From NCBI RefSeq assembly GCF_963677005.1, contig NZ_OY781616.1:3295001-3359000 (forward strand): a stretch of DNA of 64,000 nucleotides, given 5' to 3'. Source of the stretch: Maridesulfovibrio sp. Its GTDB lineage: Bacteria > Desulfobacterota > Desulfovibrionia > Desulfovibrionales > Desulfovibrionaceae. Positions within the stretch are counted from its first letter, which is position 1. Every line of letters begins with the position of its first letter. The translations under genes and the position numbers were made by a program. Shown piece by piece: positions 1-8,611 of this stretch. The notes below the pieces were generated by a model. That model made no database searches and was not told the DNA's origin. It was given only the letters and a program-made list of their open reading frames with translations.

Positions 1-1610
1 ATAAGTACGGAAGGCATTTTGGCGCCCATCAGCACGTAAAACGGCGCTTCGCGCACCCCCTGGTCTTTGACCGACCATTTCTTGCGGATGCTTGCCAGGG
101 AATCCGTATGGATGCTGGTGGCGAGGTCTTTGCTTTCCTTCATTTTGGAATTGAGCATCAGGTCTGTGAGGATTACCTGAAGATCGCTTATTCTCTTGGC
201 GGAAATCGCGTTTTCCCGGGCTGCCACGCGCACAGCATTACGGTTGCGCGCAAGGTTCAAAGTGTATGTTTCAAGACCGTTAATCTTGGAACTGCGGTGG
301 GCGTTGCAATGAATTGAAATAAACATGTCGGCCTTTTTGACGTTGGCCATGGCCGTTCTTTCCTCAAGCGGGATGAACACGTCTGTGGACCGGGTATACA
401 GGACTGAGAAACCGGCTTTTTTCAGCTTTGCGGCCAGTATCTTGGCAAAGCGCAGGTTTATGTCCTTTTCTTTAAGACCGTTGGCGGAAGCTCCGGGGTC
501 CTTGCCGCCGTGTCCGGGGTCTATCATGATCGTCTTGAAGGTCAGGCCGAGCTGTTCGAGCAGTTCTCCGGCCATATTCTTGCTGCCTTTAGGCGGCTTG
601 TATTTCTGCGGTTTACTCGGGGTGTTCCGTTTTGCCTGTACCGGAGCCAGTGCTTCGGCAGCTTTTCCCTCTTCCGGGGCCTGGACATCCACAACCAGGC
701 GGAAAGGGTTTTCAAGCGGAAAAATTTTGTAGTCCTGCATGGAGTTGAAATCCAGAACCACCCTTGTGGTCCGGGGATCGCGCTGTGCGGACCGGATGTC
801 TTTCAGGATGCCGTCGGCTACCTGAGTTGCCTTGTGTACGCCTTTGCCGAGTATTGTGTTTTCAAGGTCTATGTACAGACGATGAGGACGGTTTACGCTC
901 TGGTTGGGGTTTAGAAGGTTGTAGCGGAAGCTGACTTCTTCATCCAGATCAAGCACTACTCGTGTATATGTTTCACTGCTGGTGTAACGGACCGAAAGGA
1001 GCTTGGCCCGTCTTGAGGAGGTTTTCTTCTGGGCGGCAACGATAGTTCCGGAAGGTTTCTTGTGAGCCTTGCCTGCCGTTGGAGCTCCGCTGCGGTCCAT
1101 TTTGTCCAGTCTGGCGCGGGCTTTGGAATACATGTCCGACTTGGAGTACCTGTGCACTATGGTCAGGTAGTCCGAGTAGGCCAGGTCTTTTTCTCCGAGC
1201 TTGTTGAGTCTTATTTCAGCCCGCCTGTATATGCTGTCGTCTGTCCACGGGTGGGTCGGAAAATTGGAAATCATACGCCCGTAGTAGTCCACGGCTGTTC
1301 TGAAATCCTTTTTCATCCCGCTGCGCTGCCCGAGTTCCTCGTAGGTTCGTCCTAAATAATAAAGGGATTTGGGGGCGTATTCTCCTTTTGAGGATCTTTT
1401 GAATATCTTGCGGAACCGACTGCCCACTTTCTCCCATTCGGATCTGTATTGGCTTTTTTTATGATCCTTGGTCAGGGCGTGGAACTGTTTCCAGGCGATG
1501 GTGAAATCATCCTTGATGCTGGCTCCGAAGGCTTCGGCAGGAATGGCCGATACCAGGAGTCCGGCCAGAAACAGGGCCATGATCAGGTTTGGGATGAAAA
1601 ATTTGCGCAT
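1..1610 (-). CDS. N-acetylmuramoyl-L-alanine amidase (AMIN + Amidase_3), 3' end outside window
   Basis: Periplasmic zinc amidase of the AmiA/B/C class, which cleaves the bond between MurNAc and the stem peptide during daughter-cell separation and wall turnover. Reading the minus strand from ATG at 1610 gives a Sec signal peptide (MRKFFIPNLIMALFLAGL), a helical TPR-like segment to about residue 130, an AMIN domain (about 165-275, RVVLDLDEE and RVVLDFNS strands) and, after a Lys/Pro-rich linker, an Amidase_3 domain from about residue 357. Metal-ligand motifs are visible: DPGHGG, a Glu in GLKEKD and ISIHCNAH. The reading frame is open to base 1, so the C-terminus, including the last catalytic Glu, is missing. 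The helical N-terminal extension is longer than in E. coli AmiC. Family identity is firm; the exact paralogue is not. Confidence 0.93.
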   Translation of the reverse strand, partial: MRKFFIPNLIMALFLAGLLVSAIPAEAFGASIKDDFTIAWKQFHALTKDHKKSQYRSEWEKVGSRFRKIFKRSSKGEYAPKSLYYLGRTYEELGQRSGMKKDFRTAVDYYGRMISNFPTHPWTDDSIYRRAEIRLNKLGEKDLAYSDYLTIVHRYSKSDMYSKARARLDKMDRSGAPTAGKAHKKPSGTIVAAQKKTSSRRAKLLSVRYTSSETYTRVVLDLDEEVSFRYNLLNPNQSVNRPHRLYIDLENTILGKGVHKATQVADGILKDIRSAQRDPRTTRVVLDFNSMQDYKIFPLENPFRLVVDVQAPEEGKAAEALAPVQAKRNTPSKPQKYKPPKGSKNMAGELLEQLGLTFKTIMIDPGHGGKDPGASANGLKEKDINLRFAKILAAKLKKAGFSVLYTRSTDVFIPLEERTAMANVKKADMFISIHCNAHRSSKINGLETYTLNLARNRNAVRVAARENAISAKRISDLQVILTDLMLNSKMKESKDLATSIHTDSLASIRKKWSVKDQGVREAPFYVLMGAKMPSVL

Positions 1611-1836
1611 TGTTTCGTGTATGATAAGGCTTTAACTGGTATTTAATGTATGGGGCCTGAAATAACGTTTACTTTCTAATTTCGATCTAAAAAAAGTTTA
1701 GATGTTCTCTTAATAAGCTTGCACGGTCCAAAAATCAACCTCGGAGATGCAAACTGAATATCAGCTTTGCAATTTACGCTGTGCGTGTGACATGGTATGC
1801 GGGGTTGAAGGCTGGACTGACAGCCCTTTTTATGTA

Positions 1837-1863
1837 ATTGCCATGTGCATTGTTTTTGGCAAT
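1837..1863. promoter_or_regulatory. Inverted repeat upstream of glpX
   Basis: ATTGCCA at 1837-1843 and TGGCAAT at 1857-1863 form a perfect 7-bp inverted repeat with a 13-bp spacer, centred about 50 bp before the glpX start in the 290-bp divergent gap between the amidase and glpX. It could be an operator for either gene. A short GC stem followed by T5 (GGCTG 1810-1814 with CAGCC 1821-1825) lies just before it. No regulator is identified. Confidence 0.3.
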
Positions 1864-1900
1864 CTGAACAATTCAATTCACTCATTTGGAGACAGATAAA

Positions 1901-2884
1901 ATGGAAGCTCCCCAGAGAAATTTGGCTCTTGACCTTGTAAGGGTCACCGAGGCTGCAGCGCTGGCTTCTGCCAGGTGGCTTGGCCGTGGTGACAAGAACG
2001 CAGGCGACCAGGCGGCTGTGGATGCCATGCGTCTCAGTTTTAACAGTCTGGCCATCAGCGGCACTGTTGTGATCGGCGAAGGTGAGAAGGATCACGCCCC
2101 GATGCTTTACAACGGTGAAAAACTGGGCGTGGGCGAAGGACCCGGGATGGATGTTGCCGTGGACCCCGTTGAGGGAACCAACCTCCTTGCCTATGGCCGC
2201 CCGAATGCCATTTCTGTTGTGGGTGTCGCTCCCACGGGTACGATGCTTGATCCCGGCGCGAGCTATTATATGCGCAAACTGGTTGTGCCGACTGCTGCGA
2301 GAAACATGGTTGATATCAATGCCCCGGTCAAGGACAACCTTAAGAAGATAGCCCAAGCGCTGAACAAGGATGTGGACGATCTGGTGGTTTTTGTGCTTGA
2401 GAAACCGAGACACCACGGGCTGATTCAGGAAATACGGGATGCCGGAGCCAGAATTCAGCTTCATACCGACGGTGACGTGGCCGGTGCGCTGATGGTTGTT
2501 GATCCCCGCTGTCCGGTAGACGTCATGATGGGGACAGGCGGTACACCGGAAGGCGTGCTTGCGGCCTGTGCAATCCGCATCATGGGCGGAGAGATGTTCG
2601 CTAAGTTCGACCCCCAGTCCGAAGCTGAAAAAAGTGCTCTGGAAGAACAGGGTTACGATCTGCGCAACATCATGACCGTGAACGATCTGGTAAAAAGTGA
2701 TGATATTTTCTTTTCCGCTACCGGTATTTCCGGAGGAACTTTCCTGCGCGGTGTCCGTTATCTCGGATACGGAGCGGAAACCACCTCTCTGGTCATGCGC
2801 GGAAAAACAGGGACCGTGCGCCTGATCGAAGCCGTGCATACCTGGGATAAACTCATGAAGATAAGCGCAGTAAAGTACGATTAA
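1901..2884 (+). CDS. glpX: Fructose-1,6-bisphosphatase class II
   Basis: GlpX-type FBPase, hydrolysing fructose 1,6-bisphosphate to fructose 6-phosphate in gluconeogenesis; a Li-sensitive, Mg/Mn-dependent cytosolic enzyme. The 327-residue product matches the family length and carries its signatures in order: RVTEAAAL, WLGRGDKN, VIGEGEKDHAPML, VDPVEGTN (metal and phosphate ligands), DGDVAGAL, GTGGTPEGV and IFFSATGI. ATG 1901 is chosen because GGAG (1888-1891) sits 9 bp before it; an in-frame TTG at 1886 overlaps that Shine-Dalgarno and is unlikely. It is monocistronic, with a terminator directly downstream. Confidence 0.97.
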   Translation: MEAPQRNLALDLVRVTEAAALASARWLGRGDKNAGDQAAVDAMRLSFNSLAISGTVVIGEGEKDHAPMLYNGEKLGVGEGPGMDVAVDPVEGTNLLAYGRPNAISVVGVAPTGTMLDPGASYYMRKLVVPTAARNMVDINAPVKDNLKKIAQALNKDVDDLVVFVLEKPRHHGLIQEIRDAGARIQLHTDGDVAGALMVVDPRCPVDVMMGTGGTPEGVLAACAIRIMGGEMFAKFDPQSEAEKSALEEQGYDLRNIMTVNDLVKSDDIFFSATGISGGTFLRGVRYLGYGAETTSLVMRGKTGTVRLIEAVHTWDKLMKISAVKYD

Positions 2885-2916
2885 TCACTGGTTTTTCATT
2901 TTTTTGGGATAAGATG

Positions 2917-2960
2917 AGACCTTGCTCCCGGATGCTTTCCGGCTGCAAGGTCTTTATTTG
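2917..2960 (+). terminator. Rho-independent terminator of glpX
   Basis: AGACCTTGC (2917-2925) pairs with GCAAGGTCT (2945-2953), with a second inner CCGGA/TCCGG pairing, followed by TTATTTG. It lies 33 bp after the glpX stop. Confidence 0.8.
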
Positions 2961-2961
2961 C

Positions 2962-3201
2962 TCAATTCTCAGGCTTATCCAGTTTTTCGGATATGATTTC
3001 AGCGTCTTCGGGCCGGGCCGTTTTTTCAAGCTCCTTTGCTTCCCCGTGGCATGTTATTCCATCGGGTCGCATCTGCACGTATCCTGCTGAAATTACATTG
3101 GTGTATGGTATCTGCTCCCTGAATTCCAGATAACCTATGCGGTTGGGAAAGATTATGGGCAGCGGATCGCCGGAGAAGTCTTCAAACATGATGTATTTCA
3201 T
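2962..3201 (-). CDS. Small conserved hypothetical protein (79 aa)
   Basis: A 79-residue soluble protein with a compact N-terminal region (MKYIMFEDFSG, IIFPNRIGYLEFREQ) and a polar, acidic C-terminal tail. No transmembrane segment, signal peptide or metal motif is visible. The start is supported by AAAGGA about 6 bp upstream on the minus strand. It converges on the glpX terminator and is transcribed away from the DUF202 gene. I recognise no function; the codon pattern and the good ribosome-binding site make it a likely real gene. Confidence 0.7.
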   Translation of the reverse strand: MKYIMFEDFSGDPLPIIFPNRIGYLEFREQIPYTNVISAGYVQMRPDGITCHGEAKELEKTARPEDAEIISEKLDKPEN

Positions 3202-3371
3202 GGTCGGTCCTTTTCGATTCCGGCTGATCGCCGGGATTCATTGGTTTATGAGGTTGCCGTTGGCCGAAAAGGCTGTACAGCCCTGCCGACTGTTGCCCGG
3301 AAGCCTGTTCCAGATTATAGCCTTATATATCCGAGATCAAGAACTGTAGAACAGAATATCCGGGGTAGCAA

Positions 3372-3770
3372 ATGGCTAAAAATAATGAAGTACACGATCA
3401 GCTGGACAATAACGATCTGGCCCGGATGAGGACGCTGCTGGCCAACGAGAGGACTTTTCTGGCCTGGTGCAGGACCTCGCTGGGGCTGATCGGCTTCGGC
3501 TTTCTGATTGAAAAGGCCGGAATATACATGCGCAAATTTGTCCCTGAGACTCCGCAGGACGTGCTTAATGAAATGACTTTTCTAAGCATTTTCACGTTGG
3601 TGTCCGGGGTGGTCATTCTTATCAGTGCTGCTGTCCGATTCATTCGTTTTGAGAGAAGTGTCGGGGCCAGAATCAAGTGGACCACTCCCTATCCGGAAAT
3701 GCTTGTAACAATTGCGGTCGGGCTTATCCTTTTGATAAGCACCCTGGCCGGGAAGATGTTTTTCAAATAA
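3372..3770 (+). CDS. DUF202 family inner-membrane protein
   Basis: A 132-residue YidH/DUF202-type membrane protein. The diagnostic N-terminal segment is present (LANERTFLAWCRTSL), followed by three hydrophobic helices: about residues 33-53, 72-93 and 107-128. DUF202 proteins are small inner-membrane proteins of undefined function, so only location and family are claimed. The start ATG follows GGGGT at a good distance. It is separated by more than 200 bp from waaF and probably has its own promoter. Confidence 0.9.
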   Translation: MAKNNEVHDQLDNNDLARMRTLLANERTFLAWCRTSLGLIGFGFLIEKAGIYMRKFVPETPQDVLNEMTFLSIFTLVSGVVILISAAVRFIRFERSVGARIKWTTPYPEMLVTIAVGLILLISTLAGKMFFK

Positions 3771-3876
3771 TATTGCAGTTGCTTATTTATAGCCGAATAC
3801 AGTTATTGGTCCAGCTCCGCATAACTTTGGGTTAGAGTGATAATTTTTAGACATAAGTTTTAAACTATTAAGGATT

Positions 3877-3985
3877 CCAAAGGAGATTATCTCCTTTGGC
3901 CGCCGGCGGCGAAATCAGGTTGTCAAAAGCGCAAAGCGCATCAAATTAAGTCGTTTGAAAGCCTTTTGGCGGAGTAAGGGAAATA
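3877..3985. repeat. Intergenic hairpin of repetitive-element type
   Basis: A perfect 10-bp stem (CCAAAGGAGA 3877-3886 and TCTCCTTTGG 3890-3899, loop TTA) is followed at once by CCGCCGGCGGCG, then a second short palindrome (GCGCAAAGCGC near 3930) and the block up to about 3985. No T-run follows the stem, so it is not an ordinary terminator. From memory, elements with this CTTTGG-CCGCCGG layout recur between genes in marine Desulfovibrio; only one copy lies in this window, so its repeat status is inference. Confidence 0.4.
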
Positions 3986-3998
3986 TCCACGTAACAAA

Positions 3999-5045
3999 AT
4001 GAAAGACAATTACAAAAAGATAGCCTTGTGGCAGACCGCGTTTCTCGGTGATGCGGTGCTTACCCTGCCGTTCATAAAAGCTCTTTCGCAGCGTTTTCCC
4101 GATGCGGAAATCCATTTTTTCGTGCGTAAGGGAGTGGAGCCTTTGTTCAGGTTTCAGCCCGAGCTTTCCGGCGTGTACGGTTTCGATAAGCGCGGCGCGG
4201 GCAGGAGTATGAAGTCCGCTTACCGTTTCGGTGCGGAAATCGGCCGACAGGGATTTGATCTCTGGATTTCGGCACACACGAGTATCCGTTCGGCGCTGGT
4301 TGCCGTTGCCGGAGGAATAACGGATCGCATCGGCTACAGCGCTCCGTGGTACAACCGTTTTGCATACACGCAGACTGTGGATCGGAGTTTTGAGGAACTG
4401 GAGGAAGTTGACCGGCTCATGGCTCTGGGAGAGCCTCTGGGAATCAGCGGATCTGCGCCCGAAACTGATCTTGGATTGGATGAAGCGGCATTGGAAGAGG
4501 CCGGCAACTTTTTCCGCAGCTTCAGCGGGCGCCCTGTTCTCGGTGTTCATCCCGGCTCTACCTGGGAAACAAAGAAATGGCCGGGACAGAATTTCGCGCT
4601 GACCATAGCCAGAGCGGTGGAGAACGGATATGCGGTCGTTCTTTTCGGCGGACCGGATGAAGTCGCTCTTGCCGATGAAATTGCCCGTCAGTCAGGCTGT
4701 GGAGACCGGATTGTCAATCTTGCAGGCAGGCTTAACCTGCAGCAGCTCGCCGCGCATATACGCATGCTTGACCTTTACCTGACCAACGATTCCGGTCCGA
4801 TGCACATCGCCTGGGTTCAGGGGGTTCCGGTTCTGGCATTGTTCGGCCCCACGGTGAAGAGGTTCGGTTTTTTCCCGCGCGGGGAGAATTCCACTGTCCT
4901 TGAGGCTCCGGGGCATCTGGAGTGCAGACCGTGCGGACTGCACGGGGGAAGAACCTGCCCGGAAAAACACCACAGATGCATGACGGACATAAGCGTTGAG
5001 ACTGTCTGGTCTGAAATTTTGCGAAAAACAGGAGCGGTCGGTTGA
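3999..5045 (+). CDS. waaF: ADP-heptose:LPS heptosyltransferase II-type GT9
   Basis: Glycosyltransferase family 9 enzyme that adds L-glycero-D-manno-heptose from ADP-heptose to the inner LPS core at the cytoplasmic face of the inner membrane. The 348-residue product shows the two Rossmann lobes. The N-terminal FLGDAVLTLPFIKAL contains the conserved acceptor-side Asp of the GDAV motif. The C-terminal lobe has HPGSTWETKKWP (phosphate binding) and NDSGPMHIA..GVPVLALFGPT (donor binding). The Cys-rich end (CRPCG, CPEKHHRC) is typical of WaaF relatives. The start has only a weak Shine-Dalgarno (AAGGGAA far upstream). The stop overlaps the next start (TGATG), so the two are translationally coupled. 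Confidence 0.88.
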   Translation: MKDNYKKIALWQTAFLGDAVLTLPFIKALSQRFPDAEIHFFVRKGVEPLFRFQPELSGVYGFDKRGAGRSMKSAYRFGAEIGRQGFDLWISAHTSIRSALVAVAGGITDRIGYSAPWYNRFAYTQTVDRSFEELEEVDRLMALGEPLGISGSAPETDLGLDEAALEEAGNFFRSFSGRPVLGVHPGSTWETKKWPGQNFALTIARAVENGYAVVLFGGPDEVALADEIARQSGCGDRIVNLAGRLNLQQLAAHIRMLDLYLTNDSGPMHIAWVQGVPVLALFGPTVKRFGFFPRGENSTVLEAPGHLECRPCGLHGGRTCPEKHHRCMTDISVETVWSEILRKTGAVG

Positions 5046-6889
5046 TGCAAGTATTGAGAAGATTTTTCCCGGTCGTTTTGCTGACGGTTCTCTGCATCTG
5101 TTCCGGGTGCAAGATCAAGGGCATGGGCGGCGCAGCACCTGCGCCGGTGGTCCCTGTTCCGGTTGAGGTAAAGACTTCTTCCGCGCCGGTAACCGAAGAA
5201 AAGAAGAATGTAATTGTCTGTACCGCAGACTTGATGCGTGCTGCGGAATATTTTCGTTATCTGCACAGGGAATACGAGGGGGTCGCATCGATAATAATCC
5301 GCACTCCTTCTTCCAACGGAACAGCGGAATCCGATTCGCGGACATCCGCTGCCATAATGGAAAGCCTCGGGAAGCTGAACAAAGACGGTTCGCTGATGTC
5401 CGTTCTTATTCTCGGCAACAGCACGGATGTTCCGCGCGCAGTCTTTTTCACCGGCAACGGAACCGTCAGGCATGTTTCGGATTATGCCTATGGCGGAGTT
5501 TCTTCGGCACCGGAAAACGTTTTGCCGGTGGGAAGGATTCCTGCCCGTAGTGCGGAGGAAGCCGAAGCCGTGGCAGCCAAGTTCGAGCGCTGGTACAAGG
5601 ACCGTGCGTTCAGACCTGCGTGGCCCGTTTCATTTGTAGGGGGCAACGGATTCGGCTCAAAGGGGCTTTCCGATCCGGAACTGCTTTTTTTCAATCTGCA
5701 GCAGGAAGGAATGGCCGGGCCTGAGGCGATCCGTTATCTGGGATCAGCCGGAGGCTGCGAGCCGGAACGGCTTCGCCAGAGTCTGGCTGAAGATGATGTT
5801 TCCGTGCAGTGGCTGGCTGTTGATGCGGAACAGGACGGATTCCGCGCCGGTAACGGGTCCATGGCGGTCTCCGAAATTATGGGGCTGGATTACAAACCCG
5901 GTCTTCCGGTTGTGCTGATTCCTTCCGGCGGTCCGGATCTTTCCATTTTCACAGGACTTTCTCCGGCACAGGCCATAGTGCTTTCTCCCGGAGCCGGGCT
6001 TGCGGCAATGACCGGCAGCAGTGATGCTTCCGGTATAAACGTGGAACTTGATGAGGGAAGGGTGACGCGGGTTGATTCCAGCGGCACAGCCCGCCTGCTC
6101 ATGGAATTCCATAAGGCTTATTTCGGGGGCAGACACCGCATCGGCGAGGCTCTGTCCGAAGCCAGAGCGCAGTTTGTGGAAAATGCCGGAAAAGACGCAG
6201 ATTCTTCCCCCATGATCAATCTTCTGTTTTACGGAGACCCGGTAATGTCCCTGCCTTTGCCGGTTCGGACCGAGTCCCCGGCCTACACCGGGCTTTCCCC
6301 TGTCACCAAACCGGCAACCAAGAACGGAGTAGCTGTTTTCCCGGTAAATGCGACCATCTCTTTCGCCATGGAAGAGGGAGGAGTGTATCCGGCAGTAAAA
6401 TTGCATGTGATTGACCGGAGCACAGGTAAGACCGTTAGTGCCATGAAAGTGGGCGAGGACGATATCTTCAATTTTTCGGCGGACGGGGAGGGGAGTTATC
6501 TCATCTATTCGAGACCGCTGGACGGCCCGCTGGCCTGGCAGTTTTTTGATGTGCGCAGGAATCCTTCAAAAAAAGGTGCGGTTGCTGAAAAGTCCGGGGT
6601 GAAAGGCAGAAAAGACCCCAGGATCACCGCAGGGCTCAAGCCGGTGCTTTATACTGTGCAGGTCAGTTCAAACCGCAGGCAGGAATCTGCGGACAAACTG
6701 ATCAGCCGTCTGAACGGACAGGGATATGACGCTTATGTGGTGGAAGTGGCCGAAGCAGGACGCAGGAAGTGGTATTGTGTGCGTTTCGGTCGGTTTGATT
6801 CCTGGTCTGCAGCAGTGGAAGCTTCCGCTGCATATGAACGTAAAGAACAGGCGGATGCAAAGATTGTACGTTGCAACGGGGGAAGCTAG
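5045..6889 (+). CDS. Lipoprotein with degenerate gingipain (C25)-like fold and C-terminal SPOR domain
   Basis: A predicted lipoprotein of 614 residues, translated from the ATG overlapping the waaF stop. The signal peptide ends in a lipobox-like SGC around residue 22. The middle (about 60-410) has the layout of a C25 peptidase: a GRIPARSAEEAEAVAAKFERWY segment (split here as GRIPARSAEEAEAV and AAKFERWY), a FVGGNGFGS strand, LPVVLIPSGGPD, GAGLAAMTGSSD, and a terminal LLFYGDPVMSLPLP. The catalytic His (usually a GH pair) and Cys (usually in an SC motif before GD/GF) are not seen at the matching places, so it is probably not a protease. The last 75 residues form a SPOR repeat (YTVQVSS...WYCVRFGRF), which binds denuded peptidoglycan. 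Coupling to waaF suggests an envelope role. The assignment is by fold pattern and moderate. Confidence 0.65.
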   Translation: MQVLRRFFPVVLLTVLCICSGCKIKGMGGAAPAPVVPVPVEVKTSSAPVTEEKKNVIVCTADLMRAAEYFRYLHREYEGVASIIIRTPSSNGTAESDSRTSAAIMESLGKLNKDGSLMSVLILGNSTDVPRAVFFTGNGTVRHVSDYAYGGVSSAPENVLPVGRIPARSAEEAEAVAAKFERWYKDRAFRPAWPVSFVGGNGFGSKGLSDPELLFFNLQQEGMAGPEAIRYLGSAGGCEPERLRQSLAEDDVSVQWLAVDAEQDGFRAGNGSMAVSEIMGLDYKPGLPVVLIPSGGPDLSIFTGLSPAQAIVLSPGAGLAAMTGSSDASGINVELDEGRVTRVDSSGTARLLMEFHKAYFGGRHRIGEALSEARAQFVENAGKDADSSPMINLLFYGDPVMSLPLPVRTESPAYTGLSPVTKPATKNGVAVFPVNATISFAMEEGGVYPAVKLHVIDRSTGKTVSAMKVGEDDIFNFSADGEGSYLIYSRPLDGPLAWQFFDVRRNPSKKGAVAEKSGVKGRKDPRITAGLKPVLYTVQVSSNRRQESADKLISRLNGQGYDAYVVEVAEAGRRKWYCVRFGRFDSWSAAVEASAAYERKEQADAKIVRCNGGS

Positions 6890-6968
6890 CCCTTTTGTTT
6901 AGGATTATAATTGTTTTTTATAAACATGCCTGCATATCAATATCTTCTTTTCCTACAAAGGTGGATTT

Positions 6969-7451
6969 GTGAGCGGAATAAACAAAAAAATGATTATACT
7001 GGTTGTCGGACTAGGCGGGTTTGCCCTGCTGGGGACAGCTCTTTTTTATGTTGCTGGTTTCGGCGGACCGCCCAAACCCGTGCTTGCCGCAGGATTCAGC
7101 TTTTACAAAAGTATTCCGGCAAAGGATTTGAAGCTGAGCGACAATGAGGTGCGTAAGCTGAACAGGACTCTTTTCAAGAATCGTGAGATTATAAAAGAGA
7201 CGATCCTGACAATTACCGGGGCTGCAGGTGGAAGCAGCAAGGGGCGCTCTGAGAGTAAAGCCGACTATGAGTTGTCCATGAAGATCGTGGGCAAAAGCGG
7301 TATGGTCTTTACACACGATCCTTCGGCCTGCCCGCGCAGCATGCTTGTGGGAGAAATTGTCCGTTATCTGGACCGGGGCGCAGGTGTGCTTGCCGGATAT
7401 TCAAGCGAGCCAGTCCTGCGGAACAGGGATGTTACGATAGTAGATATGTAA
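6969..7451 (+). CDS. Membrane-anchored hypothetical protein (160 aa)
   Basis: A short protein with one N-terminal transmembrane helix (about residues 7-28, rich in Gly/Leu/Val) and a periplasmic domain of about 125 residues with no recognised motif. The chosen start is GTG 6969, preceded by AAAGGTGG at 4-5 bp; an ATG at 6990 would cut into the helix. It lies 79 bp after the SPOR lipoprotein on the same strand and ends just before a strong bidirectional terminator, so it may close the waaF operon. Function unknown. Confidence 0.7.
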   Translation: MSGINKKMIILVVGLGGFALLGTALFYVAGFGGPPKPVLAAGFSFYKSIPAKDLKLSDNEVRKLNRTLFKNREIIKETILTITGAAGGSSKGRSESKADYELSMKIVGKSGMVFTHDPSACPRSMLVGEIVRYLDRGAGVLAGYSSEPVLRNRDVTIVDM

Positions 7452-7470
7452 GGTTCGGTTATGATTTTTT

Positions 7471-7509
7471 AAAAGCTCCCCCGGAGGTTTTTCCGGGGGA
7501 GCTTTTTTT
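7471..7509. terminator. Strong bidirectional terminator
   Basis: AAAAGCTCCCCCGG (7471-7484) pairs perfectly with CCGGGGGAGCTTTT (7493-7506), followed by more T residues on the plus strand and flanked by a T-run when read on the minus strand. It serves the converging genes ending at 7451 (plus) and 7508 (minus). Confidence 0.93.
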
Positions 7510-8611
7510 ATTTGAAGAAGGATTTTATGACCTCGACGACCCTGTGGGCATCGTCTTCATCCATGTGCGGCCCCATGGGCAGGGAAAGCACCTCGCGGTG
7601 GATCGCCTCGCTTATGGGCAGGGACATATCGGCCATTCCCTTGTAGGCGTTCTGCTTATGAGGCGGAATGGGGTAGTGAATGGCTGCCTCTATCTTGTGG
7701 TCTGCAAGATGTTTTATGAGTCCCTCGCGGTCCTGACAGCGGACAACGAAGAGATGCCATACGGACTGGATATGCGCCGGAACTTCCGGGAGAATCAGCG
7801 GGGTATCGGCCAGTCCTTCCAGATAGATGCCGGCAATGGTCTTGCGGGTCCAGTTCCAGTTATCAAGCCTGTCCAGCTTCACGCGCAGGAAAGCGGCCTG
7901 AATTTCATCCAGACGGCTGTTGAAGCCGAGAGATTCATGCACATACTTCTGCGAGGAACCGTAATTGGCGATTCTGCGTACCTTTTCGGCAATTTCATCA
8001 TCCATGGTGGTTACGGCTCCGCCGTCACCGAAAGCGCCGAGGTTCTTACCGGGGTAGAAACTGAAGGCCGCTGCGTGTCCCAGTGTCCCGGACATGCGCC
8101 CCTTGTATACTGCTCCGTGGGCCTGCGCCGCATCCGTGAGCACGAAGAGGGAATGCTTTTCGGCAAACTCCATTATGGGGTCCATATCTGCCGGCTGCCC
8201 GTAAAGATGCACGGGAATAATCGCCTTGGTGTTCGGGGTCAGGGCCGCTTCCAGTTTTGCCGGGTCCAGAGTGTAGGTGGATTCAACCGGCTCCACGGGG
8301 ATTATGTCTGCGCCGGTGCGGGTTACTGCCAGCCATGTGGCGATAAATGTGTTGGACGGTACGATGACCTCGTCGCCGTGCCCTACTCCAATGGCCCGCA
8401 GCACCAGTTCCAGCGCATCAAGACCGCAACCGCAGCCGATGCAGTGCTTTGCTCCCGTGTAAAGGGCGAATTCCTTTTCGAACGCTTTTACTTCATCGCC
8501 GAGGATAAACCATCCGGACTCAAGTACGCGTTTTGCCGCAGCGTCCATTTTGGGAGCGAGTGCCTGATAGGTCCAGCCGACATCAAGAAATCTGATCTGT
8601 TTCATTTTCAT
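7508..8611 (-). CDS. DegT/DnrJ/EryC1/StrS sugar aminotransferase (FdtB/QdtB-like)
   Basis: PLP-dependent aminotransferase that aminates a keto-sugar nucleotide; with the 3,4-ketoisomerase upstream it would make a dTDP-3-amino-3,6-dideoxyhexose for surface polysaccharide. The 367-residue product is of normal length. The PLP lysine is visible in [16 protein letters not shown] (about residue 187), and cofactor-binding residues in DAAQAHGA. The N-terminal RFLDV..TYQAL and ..SGWFILG..V..FE segments are typical. The start overlaps the ketoisomerase end by 29 bp, implying coupled translation. The nucleotide and sugar cannot be fixed from sequence alone; the neighbour makes a 3-amino sugar more likely than a 4-amino one. 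Confidence 0.88.
   Translation of the reverse strand: MKMKQIRFLDVGWTYQALAPKMDAAAKRVLESGWFILGDEVKAFEKEFALYTGAKHCIGCGCGLDALELVLRAIGVGHGDEVIVPSNTFIATWLAVTRTGADIIPVEPVESTYTLDPAKLEAALTPNTKAIIPVHLYGQPADMDPIMEFAEKHSLFVLTDAAQAHGAVYKGRMSGTLGHAAAFSFYPGKNLGAFGDGGAVTTMDDEIAEKVRRIANYGSSQKYVHESLGFNSRLDEIQAAFLRVKLDRLDNWNWTRKTIAGIYLEGLADTPLILPEVPAHIQSVWHLFVVRCQDREGLIKHLADHKIEAAIHYPIPPHKQNAYKGMADMSLPISEAIHREVLSLPMGPHMDEDDAHRVVEVIKSFFK

Noticed and set aside
1676..2839. Long minus-strand frame opposite glpX
   Set aside because: It is entirely antisense to a certain glpX gene, has a His/Ser/Thr-rich shadow composition and no family motif.
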